DNA of 64,000 nt. Origin: Hyphomicrobiaceae bacterium (GTDB lineage: Bacteria; Pseudomonadota; Alphaproteobacteria; Rhizobiales; Aestuariivirgaceae). The stretch lies in the NCBI GenBank assembly GCA_900298995.1, contig OMIC01000024.1:1-64000 (forward strand), in the 5' to 3' direction. A program made the position numbers and the translations under genes. The notes below the pieces were generated by a model that was not told the DNA's origin, did no database searches, and worked only from the letters and a program-made list of their open reading frames with translations. How positions within the stretch are numbered: the first letter of the stretch is position 1; every line of letters starts with the position of its first letter. Shown here in pieces: positions 39,072 to 47,622 of this stretch.

Positions 39072-40592
39072 ATGAGCTTTAAAGACCACGACAAATTGAC
39101 CTTCATTGCCGATGCGGCCCGGGACTTTTCTGCCCGGCGCATTTCCAAGCGAGACTTCCTCAAGAAGATGAGCCTGGCCGGTGTTGGTTTCTCGGCGTTC
39201 AATCTCGGCCTGCTCGGCTCCACGCGTCCGTCGCGGAACCGCAGCTTTGGTATCGGCGATGCTGCCTATGCGCAGGATGCCGATGTCACGAAGTGGCTGA
39301 AGGACGTCTCGGGCCCGTTCAAGGGCACGAAGATCCGCTACACCTCGGAAGCGACCCCGCCGACCGTCGTTCTCGACAAGCTGAAGGGCGAGTTCACCGA
39401 GGCGACCGGCATCGAAGTCGAGATCGAAATCGTGCCGCTCGAGCAGGTTCTCGCGAAGGCCACGCAGGACGTGCAGGGCCAGCTCGGCTCCTACGACCTC
39501 TACTATCTCGACCAGTCCTGGGTTGCGACCTTCGCGCAGGACACAGTCGATCCGATTGCCTACTACAAGGAAAAGCCGGACCTCGCCATGCCGGGCATGG
39601 ATTGGGACGACTTCTCCAAGCCGCTCGTTGATGGTCTTGCCGTGTATGACGGCCACTGGGTTGGAATTCCATTCGACATTCCGATCATGGTGACGATGTA
39701 CCGGAAGGACATCCTCGAGAAGCACAAGATCGCTCCGCCGAACACGGTTGACGAATTCGTCGCTGCGGTGAAGATGATCACCGAGGCCGAAAAGGCGAAC
39801 GGCATGTATGGCACCGGTCTTCAGGCCAAGTCGGGTCACTACTCGCTTGAGTGCGACTGGACCCAGGTGGTTTGGAACAACGGCGGCTCGATCTTCACCA
39901 AGGACAAGAAGTTCTCGGGCAATGACGAAGCTGCTGTCGGCGGCCTGAAGATCTATCAGGAACTGCTGAAGAACGCCCCGCCGGAGTCCACCAACTCGAC
40001 GTGGGACGGTCAGTTCCAGATGATGGCCTCGGGCCAGTGCGCGCTCGTCAATTCCTGGGACGAGTTCTTCCCCGGCCTCGACGCCGACGGCTCGAAGGTG
40101 CAGGGGCTGTGGGAATGCAAGCGTCCGATCCGTGGTGCTTCCTACCGCTCGCCGGGCGATGCAGGTTTCGGAGAAATTCCGAACCCGGCTCACCAGGGTG
40201 GCTCGATCCTTGGGCTGTCGAAGTACTCCAAGAACGTCGACGCGGCCTGGATCTTCATGCAGTGGGCCTGCTCGAAGGACATCATGACCCGCTGCACCCT
40301 TGGCGGCGGCTTTGCTCCGATGCGCATCTCGTCGTTCAACGACCCGCGCGTCAAGGCAAAGGAAGTTGTGGGTCCCGGCACGACGCGCCACCTGCCCATC
40401 GTTCTCGAGACCATCAACAACGACATGGCGTCCGAGCCCGACATGCCCCTGTGGGCCGGTTTCTCGAACAACGAGATCCCGGTTGCGCTGGGCAAGCTGC
40501 TCACCGGCCAGGACTATGGTGGTGACGCCAAGAAGTGCATGGACGACGTGGCGGCCCAGATCGACAAGGCCGTCGCCGAAGCCGGACTCTAA
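39072..40592 (+). CDS. extracellular solute-binding protein of the sugar/polyol ABC transporter
   Basis: A 506-residue periplasmic binding protein (bacterial extracellular binding family 1). The N-terminus has SKRDFLKKMSLAGVGFSAF, which looks like a twin-arginine signal with KR in place of RR, ending near AAYAQDA. GGAGGATCC precedes the ATG, the strongest ribosome site in the operon, as expected for an abundant protein. It is longer than maltose-type binding proteins (about 400). A stem-loop follows the gene. Confidence 0.9.
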   Translation: MSFKDHDKLTFIADAARDFSARRISKRDFLKKMSLAGVGFSAFNLGLLGSTRPSRNRSFGIGDAAYAQDADVTKWLKDVSGPFKGTKIRYTSEATPPTVVLDKLKGEFTEATGIEVEIEIVPLEQVLAKATQDVQGQLGSYDLYYLDQSWVATFAQDTVDPIAYYKEKPDLAMPGMDWDDFSKPLVDGLAVYDGHWVGIPFDIPIMVTMYRKDILEKHKIAPPNTVDEFVAAVKMITEAEKANGMYGTGLQAKSGHYSLECDWTQVVWNNGGSIFTKDKKFSGNDEAAVGGLKIYQELLKNAPPESTNSTWDGQFQMMASGQCALVNSWDEFFPGLDADGSKVQGLWECKRPIRGASYRSPGDAGFGEIPNPAHQGGSILGLSKYSKNVDAAWIFMQWACSKDIMTRCTLGGGFAPMRISSFNDPRVKAKEVVGPGTTRHLPIVLETINNDMASEPDMPLWAGFSNNEIPVALGKLLTGQDYGGDAKKCMDDVAAQIDKAVAEAGL

Positions 40593-40606
40593 GCACAACA
40601 ACGCTG

Positions 40607-40632
40607 CGGAGGCGGCCTCACGGCCGCCTCCG
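40607..40632 (+). terminator. 11-bp GC-rich stem-loop after the binding-protein gene
   Basis: CGGAGGCGGCC and GGCCGCCTCCG form a perfect stem around the loop TCAC, followed by TTCTTGTCT. The partial U-tract suggests a leaky terminator that raises binding protein over the downstream kinase and dehydrogenase, a common arrangement in ABC operons. It could equally protect the upstream mRNA. Confidence 0.75.
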
Positions 40633-40661
40633 TTCTTGTCTCAAAGCGAATAGCAGGCCTC

Positions 40662-42188
40662 ATGCGCCGCGACCTGGTTATCGGCATCGATTCTTCGACG
40701 ACGGCCACCAAGGCCATCGCGTTCGACCGCCGCGGCAGAATCGTCGCGGAGGGCCGCGCCCCCGTTCCCTTGTCAACGCCGCATCCAGGCTGGTTTGAGC
40801 AGGAGGTGTCGGACTGGACCGGCGCTGCCGCCACCGCCCTGAAGCAACTCACCCGCAAGATCGACGCCAGCCGGATTGCAGGGCTCGCCATTTCAAATCA
40901 GCGCGAAAGCTTCGCACAGTTCGACAACAAGGATCGCGCGCTCCGCCGGGGAACACTGTGGCTCGACGAGCGCGCCCAGACGGAAGTGAGCGATCTCTGC
41001 GCCGAGCTTGGCACCGACGCCATTCACCGAATATCCGGCAAGCCCCCCGATGTGACACCCTGCCTGTACCGTTGCCGCTGGTTCTCCACCCACATGCCGA
41101 AAATGTGGGCCAGAACCGCGAAGACCGCGGAGGTGCATGGCATCCTCACCCATTTCCTTACCGGCCAGTGGACGACCTCCATCGCCTCGGCAGACCCGAT
41201 GGGCCTGATCGATGCGGGTGCCTATGACTGGTCGGATGTTCTTCTCAAGGCCGCCCACCTCACGCGCGCCCAGTTGCCGAGCCTGCGGCGTCCGGGGGAG
41301 ATCATGGGCAAAGTCTCGGACAGTGCGGCGAAAAAGACAGGCCTCCGGGCAGGCACGCCGGTCATTGCCGGAGGTGGTGACGGCCAGTGCGCCGGAACAG
41401 GCGCCAATATCTTTCTTGCCGGCCGCGCCTATGTGAATCTGGGAACGGCCGCTGTCTCCGGCAGCTATGGCAAGACCTACGCCACCGACCGCGCCTTCCG
41501 CACCATGATGGCGGTCGGCGAGGAGGGATTTTCCTTCGAGACGGCGATCCGCACCGGTACCTTCCTCATCAATTGGATGGTGGAGCGTCTGTTCAACGTC
41601 AATCCTGCGCGGAACCCGGCAATCCTCAAGAAACTCGAGGCGGAGGCGGCCGCCTCCCCGATCGGCGCCAATGGCCTGGTGCTCGTGCCCTACTGGTCAG
41701 GCTGCATGACGCCCTACTGGGATTCGGGGGCGCGCGGCGTCATCGCCGGCCTGTCCGGCAATCACAGCCGCGGCGATGTCTACCGCGCACTGCTCGAGGG
41801 CGTGGCGCTGGAACAGGCGATGATGACCAACAAGGTGGCGGGAGCCACTGCGCCCATCACCCACTTCGCGGCGGTGGGCGGCGGCTCGCGCTCCGATCTC
41901 TGGTGCCAGATCCTCGCAGATGCGTCCGATCGCGAGGTGAAGCGCCTGGAAACGGCGGAGGCCTCGGCACTTGGCGCCGCCATGGCCGCCGCGCGCGGTG
42001 CCGGCTGGTTCAAGACGGTGGCTGCCGCCTCGGCGGCCATGTCGGGCAGACCATCGCGAACCTTCCGTCCGCGCAAGTCAGAAGCCCGACGCTACCGTGA
42101 ACTTCTCACCATCTATTCCGAACTCTGGCCGCAGCTCTCGGACTGGAACCGGAGGCTCGTGGCCTTTGCCAATGGCTCTGCCCGATGA
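40662..42188 (+). CDS. FGGY-family carbohydrate (polyol) kinase, copy 2
   Basis: A 508-residue kinase starting VIGIDSSTTATKAIAFD, closely patterned like the kinase at 30612: both share GWxEQ, IAGLAI..QRE, GKPP, a GDGQ motif and YW.G.MTPYWD. Its ATP site has AVGGGSRSDLW. It overlaps the next dehydrogenase by 4 bases, as copy 1 does with its partner. Two kinases around one transporter suggest two stereoisomeric or successive substrates. Confidence 0.88.
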   Translation: MRRDLVIGIDSSTTATKAIAFDRRGRIVAEGRAPVPLSTPHPGWFEQEVSDWTGAAATALKQLTRKIDASRIAGLAISNQRESFAQFDNKDRALRRGTLWLDERAQTEVSDLCAELGTDAIHRISGKPPDVTPCLYRCRWFSTHMPKMWARTAKTAEVHGILTHFLTGQWTTSIASADPMGLIDAGAYDWSDVLLKAAHLTRAQLPSLRRPGEIMGKVSDSAAKKTGLRAGTPVIAGGGDGQCAGTGANIFLAGRAYVNLGTAAVSGSYGKTYATDRAFRTMMAVGEEGFSFETAIRTGTFLINWMVERLFNVNPARNPAILKKLEAEAAASPIGANGLVLVPYWSGCMTPYWDSGARGVIAGLSGNHSRGDVYRALLEGVALEQAMMTNKVAGATAPITHFAAVGGGSRSDLWCQILADASDREVKRLETAEASALGAAMAAARGAGWFKTVAAASAAMSGRPSRTFRPRKSEARRYRELLTIYSELWPQLSDWNRRLVAFANGSAR

Positions 42189-43504
42189 CCGACTGGAATG
42201 CACTGATCGCGGAGGTCGTGTCCGGCAACTGGAAGGATCCCGCCACCGGAAAGGCCGCCACCGTGCCTTTCGAGGCCATCCGCATCGAAGATGATCTCGA
42301 TGGCGGCGAAGCCGATCTGCTGGCGCCGCTCGGGCTGGGCAGGCGCATCGCGGTAGTGTCGGACGTCAACACCCACGAGGCCATGGGCCGTCGCGTGGCC
42401 AAACATCTGAAGGGGCTGGCCAGCATCGACGAACTGGTGCTGCCCGGCAATGTCGATTGCGATGAACAGGCGGTGGCGGATCTGCGTGAGAGGACCCGCC
42501 ATGCCGATGCCCTGGTGGCGGTGGGCTCGGGTTCGCTCTCTGACACCTGCAAATATGCGAGCTTCAAGGACGGGCGTCCCTATGCGGTGTTCGGCACCGC
42601 GGCCTCGATGAATGGCTATGCCGCGACCACCGCATCGGTCACGCTCGGCAATGGCTACAAGACCTCGCTTGCCGCCCACGCACCACGAGGCATCTTCCTT
42701 GATCTCAAGGTCTCCGCCGCAGCACCGGTCTGGCTGTCCGCCGCAGGTCTGGGCGACTCCCTGTGCCGGCCCACCGCCCAGGTCGACTGGTGGGCCTCGC
42801 ACCGTCTGTTCGGCACTTTCTACTCGGAAACACCCTATGCGCTGATCGCATCCGATGAACCGGACATGCTGAAATCGGCCGCAGGCCTGAAAACCCACGA
42901 CATCGCCGCCAACGGTCATCTGCAGCGTGTCCTGACGCTCTGTGGCCTCGGCGTGTGTTTCACCGGCACGTCGCACCATGGCTCGATGGGCGAACATCAG
43001 GTCTCGCACTGGATCGACATGTTCGCAGGCAAGGCACATCCGGGCACCACCCATGGCCAGCAGGTAGGCGTGGCCTCACTGGCGATTGCCCGCCTTCATC
43101 ATGAGCTACTGGCGCTCGACCAGCCGCCGCTTATCCGCGCCACGGCCGTCAACGAGCAGGATTTCACCGCGCGCTATGGTCCGGAACTGGGGGCCATCTG
43201 CCTTGCGGAGGCCCGCAAGAAGGCCTTCGACCGCGCCGGTGCCGAAGCCTTCAACCGCAGGCTGGCGGAACTCTGGCCCACCCTGCGCGCCGAACTCCGC
43301 CCGATGCTGATGGACCCTGACGCCATGTCGGCAGCTCTCCGGTCGGCAGGCGGTGCAACGACTGCAACCGAGCTGGGGCTGGACCGCGCGGTCTGGCGCG
43401 CCGCCATGAAATACGGCCGCGACGTGCGCAACCGCTGGTCCTTCCTTGACCTAGCGGATGATGCCGGCCTACTCGACGATTTCCTCGCCCGCGACGAACA
43501 ATAG
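42185..43504 (+). CDS. sn-glycerol-1-phosphate dehydrogenase-like (AraM/EgsA family) enzyme, copy 2
   Basis: A 439-residue paralog of the enzyme at 29176. VGSGSLSDTCKYAS (about 115-128) is the nucleotide loop and TAASMNGYAATTAS the substrate segment. Metal ligands are probably the Asp in AAGLGDSLC, a His in HHGSMGEHQVSH and the His in TTHGQQVGVA. The acidic ligand is Asp here and Glu in copy 1. It probably oxidises the product of the adjoining kinase. Confidence 0.8.
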   Translation: MTDWNALIAEVVSGNWKDPATGKAATVPFEAIRIEDDLDGGEADLLAPLGLGRRIAVVSDVNTHEAMGRRVAKHLKGLASIDELVLPGNVDCDEQAVADLRERTRHADALVAVGSGSLSDTCKYASFKDGRPYAVFGTAASMNGYAATTASVTLGNGYKTSLAAHAPRGIFLDLKVSAAAPVWLSAAGLGDSLCRPTAQVDWWASHRLFGTFYSETPYALIASDEPDMLKSAAGLKTHDIAANGHLQRVLTLCGLGVCFTGTSHHGSMGEHQVSHWIDMFAGKAHPGTTHGQQVGVASLAIARLHHELLALDQPPLIRATAVNEQDFTARYGPELGAICLAEARKKAFDRAGAEAFNRRLAELWPTLRAELRPMLMDPDAMSAALRSAGGATTATELGLDRAVWRAAMKYGRDVRNRWSFLDLADDAGLLDDFLARDEQ

Positions 43505-43517
43505 GATCTGTAATCAC

Positions 43518-44570
43518 ATGTCATCGGTGAACATCAAGAACGTCAGGAAGAACTACGGCAACCTTGAGGTCGTCCACGGTATCAACCTGGAGATCGAGGA
43601 TGGCGCGTTCGTCGTGCTGCTTGGACCGTCGGGCTGTGGCAAGTCTACCCTGCTGCGCATGATTGCGGGACTCGAAAGTGTCACCGCCGGCGACATCGAG
43701 ATTGCCGGCAGGCGCGTGAACGATGTGCATCCGAAGGATCGCAACATCGCCATGGTGTTCCAGAACTACGCGCTCTATGCCCACATGAAGGTGCGCGACA
43801 ACATGAGCTTCTCGCTCCAGCTCGCGAAGCGGCCACAGTCCGAGATCGACGAGAAGGTGGGTTGGGCCGCCAAGATCCTCAACCTCGAACCCTATCTCGA
43901 CCGCTATCCGCGCGAGTTGTCCGGCGGTCAGCGCCAGCGCGTGGCCATGGGCCGCGCCATCGTGCGCAATCCGGCGGTATTCCTGTTCGACGAGCCACTC
44001 TCCAACCTCGATGCCAAGCTGCGCGTGCAAATGCGCACAGAGATCAAGGAATTGCATGAGCGCCTCAAGACCACCACGGTCTATGTGACCCATGACCAGA
44101 TCGAAGCCATGACCATGGCCGACAAGATCGTCATCCTGCGCGATGGCCATATCGAGCAGGAGGGCACGCCGCTCGACGTCTATGACCGTCCTGCCAATCT
44201 CTTCGTCGCCGAGTTCATCGGATCGCCATCGATGAACCTGCTGAAGGGCGATGTGACGGCGCATGGCGTTCAGCTCGGCGATGGCACGGTGCTGCCGTTG
44301 CCGGCCGCGCACCGGGCCAGGCAAGGACAGAAGGTCGTCTATGGCATCCGGCCCGAGCATCTCATGCTGGGGGCCGGCGCAAAGGCCAGGGTCAATGTCG
44401 TGGAACCCACCGGACCGGAAATGCACATATACGCCGAGTTGGGTGGACAGGAGATCTGCGTCGTCACCCAGCAGCGCGTGGCGCCGGCCCGCGGCTCCGC
44501 CATCGAGGTCACGCCGCAGCTCGACCGCGTGCATCTGTTCGATGCGGAAAGCGGAAAGTCTCTGGCGTGA
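43518..44570 (+). CDS. sugar/polyol ABC transporter ATP-binding protein (MalK/UgpC family)
   Basis: A 350-residue ATPase with Walker A GPSGCGKST (36-44), the Q-loop FQNYALY, signature LSGGQRQRVAMGRA (near 134), Walker B FLFDEPLSNLDA, a THDQ switch, and a C-terminal TOBE/MalK domain with YGIRPEHL. It energises the permeases at 37181 and 38119. It is set apart from them by the kinase and dehydrogenase genes. The chosen ATG follows the previous stop by 13 bases. Confidence 0.92.
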   Translation: MSSVNIKNVRKNYGNLEVVHGINLEIEDGAFVVLLGPSGCGKSTLLRMIAGLESVTAGDIEIAGRRVNDVHPKDRNIAMVFQNYALYAHMKVRDNMSFSLQLAKRPQSEIDEKVGWAAKILNLEPYLDRYPRELSGGQRQRVAMGRAIVRNPAVFLFDEPLSNLDAKLRVQMRTEIKELHERLKTTTVYVTHDQIEAMTMADKIVILRDGHIEQEGTPLDVYDRPANLFVAEFIGSPSMNLLKGDVTAHGVQLGDGTVLPLPAAHRARQGQKVVYGIRPEHLMLGAGAKARVNVVEPTGPEMHIYAELGGQEICVVTQQRVAPARGSAIEVTPQLDRVHLFDAESGKSLA

Positions 44571-45619
44571 GCATCATCACCATCCTTGGTGCGGGCGTAA
44601 TGGGCTCCGCGATGACGCTGCCGGCGCGCGATCGCGGCCATGAAGTGCGCCTGGTGGGCACGCATCTCGACCGTGCGATCATCGACAGCATCAGATCGAC
44701 GGGACGTCATCCCAAGCTCAACGTGAAGCTGCCCGACGGGATTGCCGCCTGTCATGCGGAGGAGCTGTCGGGGGCTCTCGAGACAGCGGATCTCGTCATC
44801 CTGGGGGTCAGTTCGGCCGGCATTGGCTGGGCAATCGAGCGCCTGTGCGAGACACTGACCCGCCCCATTCCCGTCGTCATGATCACCAAGGGCATGCATC
44901 CCGAGCCAGACCGGCTCATCTGCCTTCCCGACCATGTCACGGCCGAGGTCCGGCGCCGCTGCGGTCTTTCGCTCACGGTCGCCGCCATTGGCGGGCCCTG
45001 CATTGCAGGTGAACTCGCCGTGCGCCGCCAGACGGGGACCGTCATAACGGCGCGCGCGCCCGACTTCGCGCAGGCGCTCTGCGCCATGTTCGAGACCGAT
45101 TACTATCACCCGCGCCCATCGCCTGATGTGGAGGGTGTCGAGATCTGCGCGGCCTTCAAGAATTTCTTTGCCATCGGCGTGGGCTGGGCTGCGGGCCACC
45201 TCGAGATGATGGCGGCGACCGAAAACCGTGCCTTCAACCACAATGCAGCGGCGATTCTCTTCGACCAGGCGATACGCGAGATGATGGTGCTGGCACAGGC
45301 ACATGGCGGCACGACGCAGAGCGTGTGGGGAATGCCGGGGGCAGGTGATCTCTATGTCACCTGCCAGGCCGGGCGCAATTCGCGGCTTGGCAACAATCTG
45401 GGCCGCGGCCTGACATACAGCGCAGTGCGCAACGGTCCGATGAAGGGCGACACCATCGAGGGTGCAGAACTCGGCGTGAGCGTGGCGGCAACCCTGCGGT
45501 CCATGATGGCGGCGGGCAAGCTCGAGGCGGCGGCATTGCCCCTCACCACCGCGCTGCTCGATGCACTGACCCGCGATGCCGCCCTCGACATTCCCTGGGC
45601 AGCCTTCCACCGGAGTTGA
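44567..45619 (+). CDS. NAD(P)-dependent glycerol-3-phosphate dehydrogenase-like (GpsA family) enzyme
   Basis: A 350-residue protein starting at GTG inside the ATPase stop. GAGVMGSAM at residue 8 is the nucleotide loop. AAFKNFFAIG holds the catalytic Lys, matching the LKN motif of GpsA, and GMPGAGDLYVTC with GRNSRLGNNLGRG matches the C-terminal binding loop. It differs from housekeeping GpsA at several loop positions and sits in a polyol operon, so it probably acts on another polyol or hydroxyalkyl phosphate. Confidence 0.82.
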   Translation: MSIITILGAGVMGSAMTLPARDRGHEVRLVGTHLDRAIIDSIRSTGRHPKLNVKLPDGIAACHAEELSGALETADLVILGVSSAGIGWAIERLCETLTRPIPVVMITKGMHPEPDRLICLPDHVTAEVRRRCGLSLTVAAIGGPCIAGELAVRRQTGTVITARAPDFAQALCAMFETDYYHPRPSPDVEGVEICAAFKNFFAIGVGWAAGHLEMMAATENRAFNHNAAAILFDQAIREMMVLAQAHGGTTQSVWGMPGAGDLYVTCQAGRNSRLGNNLGRGLTYSAVRNGPMKGDTIEGAELGVSVAATLRSMMAAGKLEAAALPLTTALLDALTRDAALDIPWAAFHRS

Positions 45620-45630
45620 GGGAGGCCGCG

Positions 45631-46623
45631 ATGGACGAAGCAGACCCGCTATCGGCTCCGGCACATTCGTTCGGCGGCATTGCCAATATCGACCCTGAGG
45701 AACAACTCGCCACCCGCGCGGCCTGGCTCTATTTCGTTGCCGGACTCACTCAGGCACAGATCGGCAAGAAACTCGGTATCAACCGGACGCGGGTGAACAG
45801 ACTTCTCGCCGAGGCGAGGGACCAGGGCCTCGTGCAGATCAACATCACGGGGCGACTTGCATCCTGTGTCGCACTCGAGGAGAAGCTGCACGAGCGTTAC
45901 GGGCTTGAGGAGGCGGTGGTCGTGCCCACACCGCCTGATCAGGACATGATCCCTCAGGTGATCGCGACGGCCGCCGGGGCCGTTCTCAGTCACCGGCTCA
46001 AGGATGGCATGTCGGTGGGCGTGGGCTGGGGCAGGACCCTGCGGCTGTCCATACAATCCGTGCCACGCCGCCAGATGAACCGACTGTCTGTCGTCTCGCT
46101 GCTAGGGGGCCTGACACGAGGCTCTGCCATGAACCCGCATGAAACCGCCTCCCATCTTGCCGATCTGGTTGGCGCCCAGTGCTATTATGTCGCCGCGCCG
46201 GCGCTGACCGACACGGAGTCAACCCGCAACCTGCTGATCGCCCAGCCCATGCTGCGCGAGATCTTCGAGCGCGGCGCGCGGGTCGATCTGGCCTTCCTGT
46301 CGGTCGGCGCACTCACACACAACTGCACGATGTCACGCGTCGGGCTGATCACCCGCGGCGAGGTCGATGATCTGCTGCAGGCCGGGGCGGTTGGGGATAT
46401 CTGCGCGCACTGGATCAATGCGGAGGGAGACCTCGTGGATCATCCACTCAATGCGCGCGCCATGGCCTTGCCGCCTGACAAGCTCAAGGATGTTCCCTGC
46501 GTCGCAGTCGCGTCGGGCGGGCGGGCCAAGACAGCTGTGCTGCGCGGCGTCCTCCGCGGCGGCATGTGCGACATCCTCATTACCGACGAGCAGGCCGCGA
46601 AGGCCATTCTCGAGATGGACTGA
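45631..46623 (+). CDS. SorC/DeoR-family sugar-binding transcriptional regulator 2
   Basis: A 330-residue regulator with a helix-turn-helix (TQAQIGKKLGINRTRVNRLL, near residues 36-55) and the SorC effector domain. GGGAGG at 45620-45625 supports the ATG at 45631; an in-frame TTG lies 15 bases earlier. It closes the transporter operon, as regulator 1 lies within the first operon; the two may respond to different intermediates. Confidence 0.88.
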   Translation: MDEADPLSAPAHSFGGIANIDPEEQLATRAAWLYFVAGLTQAQIGKKLGINRTRVNRLLAEARDQGLVQINITGRLASCVALEEKLHERYGLEEAVVVPTPPDQDMIPQVIATAAGAVLSHRLKDGMSVGVGWGRTLRLSIQSVPRRQMNRLSVVSLLGGLTRGSAMNPHETASHLADLVGAQCYYVAAPALTDTESTRNLLIAQPMLREIFERGARVDLAFLSVGALTHNCTMSRVGLITRGEVDDLLQAGAVGDICAHWINAEGDLVDHPLNARAMALPPDKLKDVPCVAVASGGRAKTAVLRGVLRGGMCDILITDEQAAKAILEMD

Positions 46624-46648
46624 GTCCGGTCAGGGGACGGTTCCGCCG

Positions 46649-47617
46649 TCAGCGATAGTTGATGGCGTTGGCGTTGACCACCAGCGCCGGACTGAGCTTT
46701 CCCGCGAAATGATCAAGCACGTTCTGTACGGAAGACACCGCCATGCGCGCAGCACATTCAGCAGTAAGGCCGGCTGAGTGAGGGCTGAGCAGCACGCGAT
46801 CATTGCTGAGCAGCGGATGCCCGGCGGGTGGTGGTTCGCTCTCCAGCACATCCAGCCCCGCGCCACGCAGCTTGCCACTGCGCAAGGCCGAATCAAGTGC
46901 CGCCTCATCCACCAAGCCGCCACGCGCCGCATTGACGAGGATGGCGCCTGGCTTCATCACCGCAAGTTCGCGGGCACCGATCAGAGCGCCCTTTGGCGAG
47001 CCGGGCATGTGCAGCGAGAGGTAATCTGCAGTCCCCAGGGCAGCCAGAAGATCAGGCGCGGGCTCGACCCCAAGCTGGACCATCACATCGGCCGCCACGA
47101 AAGGATCATGGGCCATCACACTCATGCCAAAGGCCTGGGCGAGCGCGGCCACCCGGCGCCCGATGCGTCCGAAGCCCAGCAGCAGCAGACGCCCGCCATC
47201 CAGTTCCACGGTCTCAAAACGGTTGCGAACATTCCACACACCCTGGCGCACGGCCTGGTCATGAGGGGCAGCGCGGCGCGCAACCGCCAGCATCAGCATC
47301 AGGGTGTGCTCGGCCACAGCGCGGGAGTTGACATCACCCACGATGCTGAGAGGTATGCGCCGTGCATCGAGTGCCTTTACATCGACCGCGTCATAGCCGA
47401 CGCCATGGCGCGACACGATGGCAAGCCTCGGCGCGGTGGCAATGGCTTCGGCAGTCAGCGGCTGGGTACGCAGCACCAGGGCATCGGCCGCAGGCAGATC
47501 GGGCAGATAGGACTCAAGCGAGATCTCGTCGATCAGCTTGAAACTGATGCCCGGCGTGGCCTCAAGCAGCGCCACGCCTGCGGGATGAAGTTTTCCAGCG
47601 ACCAGAATATGAGACAT
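46649..47617 (-). CDS. D-isomer-specific 2-hydroxyacid dehydrogenase
   Basis: A 322-residue NAD-dependent enzyme of the phosphoglycerate dehydrogenase family. The nucleotide motif is GFGRIGRRV. The catalytic Arg is in AARGGLVDE, the Glu in DVLESEPP and the His in SPHSAG. There is no ACT domain, so it is a short catabolic form (hydroxypyruvate/glyoxylate reductase type). It is the last of three minus-strand genes, 5 bases after the HpcH aldolase, and convergent with regulator 2. Confidence 0.9.
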   Translation of the reverse strand: MSHILVAGKLHPAGVALLEATPGISFKLIDEISLESYLPDLPAADALVLRTQPLTAEAIATAPRLAIVSRHGVGYDAVDVKALDARRIPLSIVGDVNSRAVAEHTLMLMLAVARRAAPHDQAVRQGVWNVRNRFETVELDGGRLLLLGFGRIGRRVAALAQAFGMSVMAHDPFVAADVMVQLGVEPAPDLLAALGTADYLSLHMPGSPKGALIGARELAVMKPGAILVNAARGGLVDEAALDSALRSGKLRGAGLDVLESEPPPAGHPLLSNDRVLLSPHSAGLTAECAARMAVSSVQNVLDHFAGKLSPALVVNANAINYR

Positions 47618-47622
47618 GTCCG

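Noticed and set aside
38634-40601. 655-codon open frame on the minus strand across the binding protein gene
   Set aside because: Antisense shadow in high-GC DNA. The plus-strand gene has a signal peptide, strong ribosome site and correct family pattern.
29176-46623. AI-2 (lsr) type operon because of FGGY kinase plus SorC regulator
   Set aside because: LsrK and LsrR belong to the same families, but the transporter here is of the MalFG/UgpC type and LsrF/LsrG are missing; only the general make-up is alike.
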